A stretch of 64,000 nucleotides of DNA. It comes from Heterohyrax brucei (taxonomy: Eukaryota; Chordata; Mammalia; Hyracoidea; Procaviidae). Every line of letters begins with the position of its first letter. Positions within the stretch are counted from its first letter, which is position 1. The position numbers were made by a program, and so were the translations under genes. Shown one piece after another: positions 54,822 through 64,000 of this stretch. The stretch lies in contig CM053143.1 of assembly GCA_028571685.1 (NCBI GenBank), positions 150,964,329-151,028,328 on the forward strand. Direction: 5' to 3'. Under the pieces are notes generated by a model. The model saw only the letters and a list, made by a program, of their open reading frames with translations, ran no database searches and was not told where the DNA came from.

Positions 54822-54983
54822 AGTCAAACCCACTGCTGTCAAGTCAATTCAGACTCATAGCAACCCTATAGGACAGAGTAGAAATGCTCTATGTTTCCAG
54901 TGAATGCCTGGCAGATTCAAAATGCCAACCTATTGGTTAGCAGCTACAGCACTTAACCACTACGGTGCCAAGGTTTCTGTCCA
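54822..54983 (-). mobile_element. AfroSINE
   Basis: CAAACCCACTGCTGTCAAGT, CATAGCAACCCTATAGGACA, CCTATTGGTTAGCAGCTACA, CCACTACGGTGCCAAGGTTT. Confidence 0.94.
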
Positions 54984-56814
54984 GGGGCAGGAAAATTGAG
55001 ATCTAGCCACCAAGAAGCACTTTTATTTCTGTATTCAACTCAAAAGTAAAAATAATTATGCCAATACAGAGTATGTCTTCTACTAACCCATTTGATAAAG
55101 AAAACCCCTTTTAAAAGAATAAAATGGTCACACACCTTCTCCAAAGGAAACTGCAAGGACTCTATCAAACTATTTTGCTAAAACCAACACATGATGCCTA
55201 ACAATCATACACATAGACAAATTTCTCTCTCCCTAGCCTCTTCTTTTTAACAGAAACTGGTTTAAAGTGGCAAAGAGTACACTCCTTGACTGATGTGGAC
55301 TGCATCCTCATCTTCCAGTGCATTTGCAAATCAGTTTTTCAGACACCAGTGAAGGGACTCCAAGACTGATAGGTTTAATGACCATGTATACAGGTTTTAA
55401 GGAGAACTCATCCTAGACTGTTAGCTTCTTTTCTAATATACACCTAGGCATTCCCCTTGCTCTGAGCACATGGATAAGTGCCACTATCTGCTCAAAGGTC
55501 TACAGCACTCAGATTCCCCCAGCCACAAAAGATGCTCTATGAGTCATCTGCTCCGCCCCAAATGCCTTCCAAAGACAGTACCAAGAGACAGCTATTGAGG
55601 TGCCTTCCAACACATGTGATTGCTGGGGGAACATGAAGGTGACTCATAATGAAAGAACCTTCAATTAAAGGTCATAGAGCACCTACCATCCCCAACCAAG
55701 AGGAGCAGTAAGTTCCCTGGCATTTCACTTCTACATTCCCTTCTACTCCCAATCTCATGAAATTCAAAGGTTTTAAATACCAAGACCAGGAGTACAGCTG
55801 CATGGCCCTCACAGCCACAGAGAAGTAGGATAGAGACTTTCAGATTAGGTTGAGTCAACAATAGGTCTTTATTCTGTAACTCCTATATGAAATTTAAGAA
55901 TTTAACAGGTTCCAAGCAAATGAACATTTCACTCTCATTTCATAGTATAATAAAAAGTCCTTTTCATTGGGAAAGTTTAAATGTAACCCGAGAATCTAAC
56001 TTCTGATTCTATCAGTATGCCACAAGCAGGGTCCTACTGAAAGCGTTCATTCCTTAAAGTACCACAGCAACTGACTCGACAGTCTGCTCCTGGCGGCAGT
56101 GACAGGGCTCCATCGTAAACTGCCAATAATACACAAAACAGAACCAAAGTTGGCATGGTACCCTATGGAAATGGAGGGAAAATTCCGTATGTAGTTACTT
56201 TTAAACTACATGAACTAAGTTTACATAGACAAAGAATTCAACTCCAAAAGCAAACATAAAAAGCTGCCCTCAGATATAAAGTTTCTACTTAATCGCATAC
56301 ATCACAGACTCAAGAACAGTTTGCCTTATTCCAAAACCATTGTTGTTTTTCCTAATGACATAGTAAAAATAGTTCCTGATGACTCAATTGAAAGGGTTCC
56401 ATTTTATATGTCTCCTAAAAATGAAAAAGACCAACCCAGATGAGAAAAGTACATTTTGGGGGGGAAAAAAAAGTTTATTTCTTTTTGTGCAAGCATCATC
56501 AGATCTTTCCAGTTTTACAGTTTACATTCATATCTAAAATTCCAGATGATTAAGAAAGAGCTCCATTTTTCTACATTTAAGAGGTCAAGATGAAAGTGTT
56601 TTTCCTCTTGTTATATGGTTATAAAGCATGGTATTTGCTATAAGATATTAAAGCCCTAGAGGAAACTGTAGTTCTCTATTCTATGGAGAAACCCTTACTT
56701 GGTTATATTTCCAGCAAAGCTGTCAGCAGTGGAACTAACTAGCTACACATGAGTAATTGGAACACATAGAGCAGATCCAGTCCTCTGTGAGAATGTTTAA
56801 AGAGGCCCCCATTT
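54984..56814. other. Repeat-poor stretch, 1.8 kb
   Basis: No recognisable transposon. A G-run followed by an A-run lies near 56458-56471. No exon with good splice sites was found. Confidence 0.45.
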
Positions 56815-57030
56815 AAACCAAAACCACACCAGTTACCACTGAGTCAGTTTTGGCTCATGGCAACCAGATGTGTGTCAGAACAGAACTGTGCTCCATACAG
56901 TTTTCAGTGGCTGATTTTTCTGCAAGAGATCACCAGGACTTTCTGCTGAGGAGTCTCTAGATTGCCTCCAGTTGTTAACCAATAGATCAGCAGCTGAGCA
57001 CATTAACCACTGCACCACCCAGGGACTCTA
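56815..57030 (-). mobile_element. AfroSINE, long subfamily, first of three
   Basis: AACCAAAACCACACCAGTTA, AGTTTTGGCTCATGGCAACC, TTTTCAGTGGCTGATTTTTC, CACTGCACCACCCAGGGAC. Confidence 0.88.
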
Positions 57031-57034
57031 GCTC

Positions 57035-57192
57035 CTCTTATCCACTGCCATCCAGTCAATTCTAACTCACAGAAACCCTATAATGCAGCATAGAACTGCC
57101 CATACGGTTTCTAAAGATGGCTTGTAGATTTGAAATGTTGACTTTTTGGTTAGCAGCCAACCTTTTAACCACTGTGCCATCAGGGGCCCCTG
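57035..57192 (-). mobile_element. AfroSINE, second of three
   Basis: CCACTGCCATCCAGTCAATT, ACAGAAACCCTATAATGCAG, TTTTTGGTTAGCAGCCAACC, CTGTGCCATCAGGGGCCCC. Confidence 0.92.
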
Positions 57193-57199
57193 GCCTACT

Positions 57200-57352
57200 C
57201 CTTAAAAAAAAAAAAAAACTGTTGAATCACTTCCATCTTATAGCAATCCTATAGGACAGTGCAGAACTGCCCCACAGAGTTTCCAAAAAGTGCCTGATTG
57301 ATTCAAACCACCAACATTTTGGTTAGCAGCCATATCTCCTAACCACTGGCCT
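57200..57352 (-). mobile_element. AfroSINE, third of three
   Basis: Begins with an A-run (tail complement region), then CTTATAGCAATCCTATAGGA, CATTTTGGTTAGCAGCCATA and CTCCTAACCACTGGCCTCC. Confidence 0.9.
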
Positions 57353-57994
57353 CCTCTTAGGTCCCTATAATAAAGGAATCCTTTCTCAGTGGACATGCTA
57401 GCATTGGTTGCAACAATTCTGTAGCCTCTGCTAACTCACACACTACTGCCAATAAGAGTGACATTCATGGAAGGGCAGAGCAAGAGCATCATAATTTACA
57501 AAACCCACCAGTAGCCACAATCTCACCCTCTGCCAAGGGGAATAAAAGCAGAGCACACTCCTCCTGGCTACTTCTCCGACAAGCAGATAGCAGAGGACCA
57601 CTAAATTAAGGAAAGCCAGACAAGGCTGGTAGTCATCAAAGAGCTAGTCATCCTTTTCTGGACATACACACAGTATCTTGATTATGAAAGTACCATGTAG
57701 TCTGCTTGCCTTTAATGAATACAATATAAACCATGTGCACATACCCAAACCATAAAAGAGAAAAATAACATTCTGAATAGTACAAACACATCATCTCCAC
57801 TTCCCTGGATGGGTATATGGCCAGGATGTGCTCCTACCAACAGGCTCAGCTGCCACCTGCCTCTCACAGGACAAGCATCTCACCAAGCTAGGTGCCAAGT
57901 CCAGAAGTTAAAGACACAATTTTTTTCATGCAATATGGTCTCTAATGAAAACAAGCTATTCAATCTGAGGCTCAAAAAAGCAAACAACATCTTT
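57353..57994. other. No confident feature
   Basis: Unique-looking sequence; no element or exon recognised. Confidence 0.45.
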
Positions 57995-58600
57995 TGCTGT
58001 TTTTTAAAACATACTAAGCATATGCTGCCTCGGGGCCTTTGCACTTGCTGTTTTCTCTGTTTGGAACTCTTTTCCTTAAAATATTTACATGCATTATTTC
58101 TTCCCTTTCTTCATGTCTTTATATAAAAGTCACCTTCTCAGTAAGGATTTCTCATCATCCCTCCAACACTTTATTTCCTCCTACCTTGTTTTTAGTACCA
58201 CAGTATTAAATTCTATTTAGCATTCTAAATTTATAACAAAAAAAATAAACTAAAACCCACTGTCATGAAGTCAATTCTAACTAGTAGCAGCCCTACAGGA
58301 CAGAGTAGAAGAGTCTCATAGGTTTCCGAGGTTACAATCTTTACAAAAAGCAAACTTCCACATCTTCCTTACATGAAGCAACTGGTAGACTCTAACCACT
58401 GGCATTTTAGCAGTTCAGCCCTTAATAACTGAGACACCAGGGTTCCTTTTAACATAACTACACATTTCACTTACAGCAATTATTTCCAATCTCCCCACAT
58501 TGACACGTAAGCTCTAGGGGGGCAGAGAAACTTGACTGTTTGGTTCACTGCTATATCCCTAGCACCAGAAAATTCATGCTAAGTGTCTCCTGATAAAACA
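57995..58600 (+). mobile_element. L2 LINE 3' region split by a SINE
   Basis: CATATGCTGCCTCGGGGCCT, TTGCACTTGCTGTTTTCTCT, GTCACCTTCTCAGTAAGGAT, then after the SINE TGACACGTAAGCTCTAGGGG and TTGGTTCACTGCTATATCCC. All match the L2 3' region in order. Confidence 0.88.
58240..58450 (-). mobile_element. AfroSINE, long subfamily, inserted in L2
   Basis: AAACTAAAACCCACTGTCAT, CAGCCCTACAGGACAGAGTA, CAATCTTTACAAAAAGCAAA, AACTGAGACACCAGGGTTC. Confidence 0.92.
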
Positions 58601-58699
58601 GCAATCTACTCTAATGCTAGAAGAAAAACTGACATTTTAATCTGCTAAAGATGACACACAGTTTTTATTTATAATGTGAGACCTCCTCAAAAGAATTTC

Positions 58700-59630
58700 A
58701 GTGGAACTTTAAAAACAAAACTTGTATTTTGAAATAATTTTATATTTAAGTAGAGTTGCAGCAAGCTGCCCTTGACCCAGCTACCTCTAATGGCAGCATC
58801 ATATGTAACCATGGCACGTTTAGAAAACTAAAAAATTAACACGGGTATGATACCATTAACTAAACTTAGTTTATTTGGATTTCCCCAGGACTTCCAAGAA
58901 TCCACACCATATTTAGCCATTAGCCTCCTCCAGTCTGAGACAGTTTCTCAGTCTTTCCTTGTTTTTCACAATCTTGACAGAAGATCATGGTGAATGTTGT
59001 TGTTCTTGGTGGCTGTCATGTTGAGCCCCAACCAGTGAGGACGTCATGCATAACAGAATGAAATGACTCTCTGCCTGGACCTGTTCAAGACTGAACCAAT
59101 GTGATCCGTGTTTTCACTGGCTGATTTTCAGAAGTAGACTGCCAGGCTTTCTTCCTAGTCCATGTTAGTCTAGAAGGGCTGCTAAAACCTGTTCAGCATC
59201 CTAGCAACCTGTAAGCTTCCACTGACAGGCAAGGGCTGCACCTGAGATGCACTGGCCAGGAACCAAATCTGGGTCTCCTGCATGGGAGGTGAGAATTTTA
59301 TCACTAAACCATAGAATGTCTCCAATTGGGGTTTGTTTAATGTTTTCTCAGGACTATACTTCCGTTATGGATTTCAGGAAAGAATAGCACAGAGGTGAAA
59401 TGCCCTTCTCATTGAATGACATCAGGTGGGACATGACATCACACTGTTTATTACCAGTGAGAGTTATCTCGAACACTTGATAAAGTTGCTACATGCCACA
59501 TTTCTTCACTGTAAAGTTACTGTTTTTTCTTTCCCTATTCTTTTTGTTACAAGTGAGTCAGTATGTCCGCCCACAGTTAAGAGTACTTCTAACTACACGT
59601 TTGCTTTATGTGCTAACATCGGAACCTAAT
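58700..59630 (-). mobile_element. Ancient L1M-like fragment split by a SINE
   Basis: GTAACCATGGCACGTTTAGA, TTTATTTGGATTTCCCCAGG, GAGACAGTTTCTCAGTCTTT, and after the SINE GGAAAGAATAGCACAGAGGT, GAAATGCCCTTCTCATTG, CTTCACTGTAAAGTTACTG. I recognise this as a common old mammalian L1M-type repeat. The strand assignment is less certain than the identity. Confidence 0.6.
58996..59321 (-). mobile_element. tRNA-Gly-derived SINE with RTE-like body, copy 2
   Basis: The minus-strand head reads like tRNA-Gly(GCC): AGTTTAGTGATAAAATTCTC (A-box side), CTCCCATGCAGGAGACCC (anticodon-stem side). The body (plus-strand GTTTTCACTGGCTGATTTTC, TTCTTCCTAGTCCATGTTAG) matches the RTE 5' UTR block in the deleted RTE copies. 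The 3' end carries GTTGTTGTTC. It interrupts the L1M fragment, so it is younger. Confidence 0.83.
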
Positions 59631-59639
59631 TCTTATTAA

Positions 59640-60394
59640 ATGAAAAAAAAAAAAAAAACCTCTACTCGCACAAAATTATAAGAGAAGATGAGGAAAATAA
59701 AAATCTAGTTCCTCAATATGACATGGCAAATCAGCAAGCTAGATGAATCCAGAAATAATCCTGCATCCTGTACCCTCGATAATGATCCAAATAATGACTT
59801 GACTGTTGCAACTGGGTAACAGCCTTCTGCTATTAATTGTATTTAATCAATAGCATTTATGTAACAATATTGCCGAAGAAAATGAAATGTGTGGCCAAGA
59901 CTCTTACCTTCCCCCCAAAATTCTTCCCAAATAACAAAAATCCAATTTATAGCTAGGCAAATGACCACCCAGAATAACAGCCAAATGTAAACCTCACTGG
60001 GAGCTCAGTGTGGCCACTGGGTGAAGTTCCAGTCAACAAAATGTAACTCAGGGTCCATGAACAAAGGAAGGCTCATTCATAGGTAATATTCACCCTGATT
60101 TTCAAATAAAGAAAACAAGTTTCAACAAAGTCAGTAACTTGCTGAATTCTTGACTAATTAAATGGGAAAAACCAAGAGCAAAGCCAAGTCTGAAGGAAAT
60201 TTTAGGGTTAGCTGATAAAATACAACACTCCAGCTAAATCTGAAAGTCAAGTAAAGAAACATAATTACACTAAAAAAAAAGTTACTTATTTGAAATTCAA
60301 ATCTAACTAGACATCTTATATTTTCATTTGCTGGATCTGGCCACCCTTGTCAGACTCCAAAGCCTAGGAGCTCTCTGTACCAGAGGTGCCTGTT
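59640..60394. other. No confident feature
   Basis: An A16 run near 59643-59658, otherwise unique AT-rich sequence. A minus-strand GTAAGAG donor-like site near 59907 has no usable open exon. Confidence 0.45.
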
Positions 60395-60875
60395 CACCTG
60401 TAGTGTCGACAAGAATTCATGGTGTGGTGAGAAAGACCACAAGCAGGTAGCTTTAGCAGAGACTTATTTTCTCGGTTTAGGAGGCTAGAAATCTGACTTT
60501 AGGGTGCCAACTCTACTGGAAGGCTAGAGGACTTGTGCTGCTATGACAGAAACACAAGTGGATGGGTGTGTAACAAACAGAAATTTATTCTCTCACATTT
60601 TAGGAGGCTGAAACCAAAACACTAAACCCACTGCCACTGAAGCAATTCCAACTCATAGCAACCCTATAGGACAAGGTAGAACTGCCCTGTAGGGTTTCCA
60701 AAGACTTCCTGGTGGAGTTGAAACACCAACTTTCTGATTAGCAGCTACTGTTCTTAACCATTAGGCCACCAGGTTTTCCTTAGAAGACTAGCAGTCCAAA
60801 TTCACAGTGCTGGCTTTGGGCAAAGGTTTTCTCATTCAGTTCTGGGGGAAAGTCCTATATTTTCTGATATTTTTT
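60395..60875 (-). mobile_element. MaLR-like LTR fragments
   Basis: Two adjoining reversed LTR ends: TTATTTTCTCGGTTTAGGAG near 60465, and CTTGTGCTGCTATGACAGAA, CAGAAATTTATTCTCTCAC at 60530-60600. The second continues after the SINE with AGCAGTCCAAATTCACAGTG. It is incomplete, and the 5' half of the LTR is absent. Confidence 0.7.
60612..60782 (-). mobile_element. AfroSINE inside the LTR
   Basis: CTAAACCCACTGCCACTGAA, CATAGCAACCCTATAGGACA, CCCTGTAGGGTTTCCAAAGA, CCATTAGGCCACCAGGTTTT. Confidence 0.94.
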
Positions 60876-61019
60876 CTACTTATAATAAGACAGATGAAAA
60901 GACACTGTGCTTAACTTTTTAAAAAGAATACAGAAAGCATGAGCATTTCATTGCAAACATGGATGACCAACTTCCACCTCAGAAGCAAAAAACTTTTTAC
61001 TTTTGCACCTTCTGATAAC

Positions 61020-61690
61020 TCTTTTGGGTGTGTGTAAAAATATACACAGCAAAATACATATCAGTTCAAAAACTTCTACACGTAAAATTCAGTGTCGTTG
61101 ATTACATTCCTTAAGCTGTTGTTTTCTCTATCCTTTTCCAAACTGTCCCACCACTAACATCAACTCCATTAACAGTAGCATAACATACATTAACATAACA
61201 TAAACTCCACTAATATAAACTCCACTGCCATCTAACTTCTCACCCTACTTTTCAAGTTACTGTTTTCAATCTGATCACAAACTGATCATTCTTTAAAAAT
61301 AGCATGGTGTTTGCAGAATACACTCAATTAAGTTAGCCTATTGTTTAGTTTCAAGGCAACTTCTGGGGATTGTTTTCATTTAAATTTCAGTAATTATCTA
61401 AGGGAAAAATCTTAGTTTAATTTGGGAGAAGGGTTCACCTAACCTGAATGGCTCCAGAAAGTCTACATTCTATGATAATCTGAGGTTCTGGTCTCTATTT
61501 TCTGCCTTTGGTCAAGATTTGCTACAGAACCTTTCATCAAAACATTCGGTAATGATAGCCAGCCACCATCTGGTTCTGGTCTCTCAGCAATGGAAACAGC
61601 TGTCTACAGAGGCAATCAGACATGCGTTCCAGTAACTGACTTTCCTACAGACAAATAGAGATCAACTGTCATACCCTGGATGGCCACTGA
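61020..61690 (-). mobile_element. L1 3'-UTR-like repeat, reverse
   Basis: ATATACACAGCAAAATACAT, AAAATTCAGTGTCGTTGATT, then GGCAACTTCTGGGGATTG and GGCTCCAGAAAGTCTACATT. I recognise this order from repeated afrotherian sequence related to reversed L1 3' ends. The subfamily and exact ends are unknown. Confidence 0.5.
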
Positions 61691-61894
61691 CAAGCTTTTA
61701 AGATGCTAAGCATCATCCATAGAAATCCCCTCTCTGGCAGTTCTAAGCACTGCATCCCTCTTTCTCAAAAAAGAAGGTTGAACAGAAACTCTAAAAACAG
61801 TATTACGCCAACTGCCTGGAATGTTCCATGTAACTATAATCCTAAACCTCTGAACCAAGAAGACAAATTCCATGAGGTATCTGATTGTACATAA

Positions 61895-62090
61895 GCAGCA
61901 TCAGCAGCTGTTTGTTTTGCTTTGTTTTTGTGAAATACACAACACAACACTGGCCAATCCAACCTTTTTCAGCTGTTCAACTTATTGATGTTAATTACAC
62001 TAATCATGTTGCGCAACTGTTACCCTTACTCAATGCTAAATTTTCCATCACCATAAACAGAAACTCAATGCTTCCAAAACAGTGTGATAG
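61895..62090 (-). mobile_element. L1 3'-end-like fragment, reverse
   Basis: GTGAAATACACAACACAACA, TGTTAATTACACTAATCATG, TTGCGCAACTGTTACC, TTTTCCATCACCATAAACAG follow the reversed L1 3' end order also seen at 22330-22450. Confidence 0.55.
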
Positions 62091-62530
62091 CCAACTCTAT
62101 TACCCTCTAGACTGTTAGAAGAAAAATAACCCAGATAATCCCAAAGACTCCTTTGGACCAAACACTGCAGTGTCTCACCGCAAGTACACAATTATAATGG
62201 TGCTTTAGCTTAAAAAAAAAAAAAAAAAGATTCCTTTTCTTACAGTTACACCCCGAAAACCCATTCCTGAATTTGGTGCACATCAGAAACCTCATCTTGA
62301 ACTGACAGTTATCCAGGCTGTTTCTTCTGCACACTTTGATAGATAGGTAAGCTTTTCCTAAATGTTAAAGGCCAGAATGTTCCATGCATCAATTATCCCC
62401 CAGTATTCCACACAATTAAAAACTGAGTTTATCAGTATATCACTTTCCACCACCTATTTATACTCATCCCACTATAACCCATCAAAAGTAACTACTAAAA
62501 ATAGAAAAAATAACAATCCAAAAGAAAAAA

Positions 62531-63031
62531 ACTTGTTCTAAGTGCTACATACCTCATTACAGAATATCATTATGGTCACCTTTGAAGTACTCCCCTTCGG
62601 AAGCTACGCACAGACACCAGTGCCTAGTCCACCCTTCAAAGCAATTTAGAAACTTTCAGGAATGGCCATTGTGCACAGTAGCAAGTTCACAAACTTAATA
62701 TAGTTGTCTGTGAGGGAGTTTTTAGCCAGTAAACAAAAAAATGTATTAGAACACCCTCCTTACTCACCTGTTCTAGGCCCCAATGACTTTTTTCCTTACC
62801 TGAAGACAAAGGAAATATTGGAAGATTTTTGAATGGCATCAAGTGGAATATGATGACAGCTCTGTAGGCCACTCCAGTAAAAGAGTTTCAAAATTGCTTT
62901 GAATGGTAGACTACGTGCTGGCACTGGTGCATAGCTTCCCAAGGGGAGCACTTGAAAGATGACTGAGCTCAGCAAGGAAGTATGTAGCACTTTTCCTAGG
63001 ATGAGTTAACGAACTTCACTGGCAGTCTTCG
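62531..63031. mobile_element. Tc1/mariner inverted-repeat derivative, left terminus lost
   Basis: The right terminus (GAACTTCACTGGCAGTCTTC) is followed by G and then TA (63032-63033). The left arm (TAAGTGCTACATACCTCATT to about 62670) is the inverse of the right arm (about 62862-63000), for example AGTCCACCCTTCAAAGCAAT against ATTGCTTTGAATGGTAGACT. The left terminal repeat is missing. The transposase C-terminal remnant lies at about 62715-62870. It has the same inner junction as the copies at 19137 and 36101. Confidence 0.87.
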
Positions 63032-63044
63032 TATGTGTGTACAT

Positions 63045-63142
63045 ATAATTGCTAATATTATGCTGAGAGAAATAAATCTGACATAAAAGGACAAATATTG
63101 TATGACCCCACTTACATGAAATATTCAGAATGGACAAATACT
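63045..63142 (+). mobile_element. L1 3' fragment
   Basis: ATTATGCTGAGAGAAATAAA, AAAAGGACAAATATTGTATG, CATGAAATATTCAGAATGG. It matches the end of L1 ORF2 and the following 3' UTR, as at 4368-4410 in the first L1. Confidence 0.75.
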
Positions 63143-63144
63143 GA

Positions 63145-64000
63145 AGGACAGTGCTAAAGCAAATAGAAGAAATGATGAAAAGAGGTGAACAGAAAATTTC
63201 AAAGAACAGCTTGAGAAGACAAAATAAAATGAAAGACACAGAGACCAAGAGTTAGAAAACCAAAAAATTGAAAGAACTGAAGAAAAAATTCAACCCTTGA
63301 GCTACAATTCTGCAGGATTCTATGAATAAAATATTGAATGATGCAGGAAGCATCAAATCAGATGGAAGGAATACACAGTCACTCTTCCAAAAAGAAATGA
63401 TTGATCTTCAACCACTTCAGGAGACAGCATATGATCAAAAACTAAGGGTACTGAAGGAAGAAGTCCAACCTGCACTGAAGGCATTGGTAAAATACACAGC
63501 TCCAGGAACTCATGGAATACAATGGAGATATTTCAACAAACAGATGCAACGCTAGAGGTACTCACTCATTTATGCCAAGAAATTTGCAAGACAGCTACCC
63601 AGCCAACTGAGTGAAAGAGATCCATGTTGACATCCATTTCAAAGAAAGGTGATCCAACACAATGCAGAAATTATTGAATAATATCATTAATATTACAATA
63701 AACTTTTGTTGAAAATCATTCAAAAACAGTTGCAGCAGTACATTGACAAACAGCTAGCAGAAATTCAAGCTGAATTCAGACAAGGCCATGGAAAGAGGAT
63801 ATCGTTGCTGATGTAAGGTGGATCTTGGCTGAAAGCAGAGAATATAAGAAAGGTGATGACCTGTGTTTTACTGACTATGCAAAGGCATTCAACTGTGTGG
63901 GTCATAACAAATTATGGATAATACTGTGAAGAAGGGAATTCCAGAACACTTAATAATGTGCATGAAGAACCTGTACACAGACCCATAGGCAGGCATTTGA
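63145..64000 (+). pseudogene. RTE LINE, middle part, running off the window
   Basis: Covers the linker and first reverse transcriptase motifs of the RTE polyprotein. It contains GATGCAGGAAGCATCAAATC, then an open piece at 63322-63555 (KEEVQPALKALVKY), then AAGAAAGGTGATCCAACACA. Motif A near 63873 reads TDYAKAFNCV, with the second Asp changed to Asn. In order and content it matches 17150-18010 of the copy at 15320. The 5' part was truncated at insertion or later, and the 3' part lies beyond the window. Frameshifts and stops make it inactive. Confidence 0.9.

Noticed and set aside
59250-59321. tRNA-Gly-like sequence as a tRNA gene
   Set aside because: The similarity is the head of a SINE; the B box and stems are mutated and SINE body follows directly.
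1-64000. CRISPR array, bacterial operons, riboswitches or plasmid-like features
   Set aside because: No regularly spaced short direct repeats and no dense coding. The repeats present are mammalian SINEs, LINEs, LTRs and mariners.

Overview
This window is non-coding DNA from a placental mammal, almost certainly an afrotherian and most likely a paenungulate such as an elephant. The strongest clue is a set of more than 35 copies or fragments of an AfroSINE-type, tRNA-derived SINE. A typical copy has a head like CCTGGTGGCRTAGTGGTTAAG, a B box like GTTCRAATCCACC, and a tail like CTATGAGTCGGAATCRACTC followed by GGTTTGG. These occur beside an RTE/BovB-clade LINE that shares the same 3' end. No intact protein-coding gene, RNA gene, CRISPR array or bacterial-type feature is supported. 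Nearly all ORFs longer than 60 codons are decayed transposon reading frames, antisense shadows of them, or chance ORFs.

Layout: 1-5430 holds an L1 that lacks only its 5' part (spacer, decayed ORF2, G-rich 3' UTR, poly-A). 5.4-15 kb is a mosaic of SINEs, MIR/L2 relics and L1 3' ends, including a textbook 5'-truncated L1 insertion (8887-10072) with a 15-bp target-site duplication. 15.3-19.0 kb is the most complete RTE copy. 19-24 kb holds a hairpin-forming mariner, an L1 ORF2 fragment, and an old reverse-strand L1 3' end broken by three AfroSINEs. 24-33 kb holds two internally deleted RTE copies that look like one non-autonomous family, a fresh 126-bp tandem duplication, a MaLR-like LTR, a second mariner complex and an RTE 3' end. 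34-43 kb holds a complete solo LTR, a third mariner hairpin inside an AT microsatellite, a repeat-poor island (36.7-39.2 kb) with one weak candidate exon, a long RTE copy, and an LTR with four nested AfroSINEs. 43-64 kb holds more SINEs, LTRs, L2s, two tRNA-Gly-derived SINEs with RTE-like bodies, a fourth mariner and an RTE that runs off the window.

The window is best read as transposon partnerships. The RTE LINE supplied the retrotransposition machinery, and the AfroSINE, the tRNA-Gly SINE and the deleted RTE derivatives all carry pieces of its ends. Three mariner copies share one internal rearrangement that turned the element into a long inverted repeat; this is the most system-like feature I can see. 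All eight RTE copies and all four L2 copies lie on the plus strand. That would fit an intron of a minus-strand gene, but nothing here proves it.

Family names come from pattern recognition, not a database search, and most element boundaries are good to about 10-30 bp.
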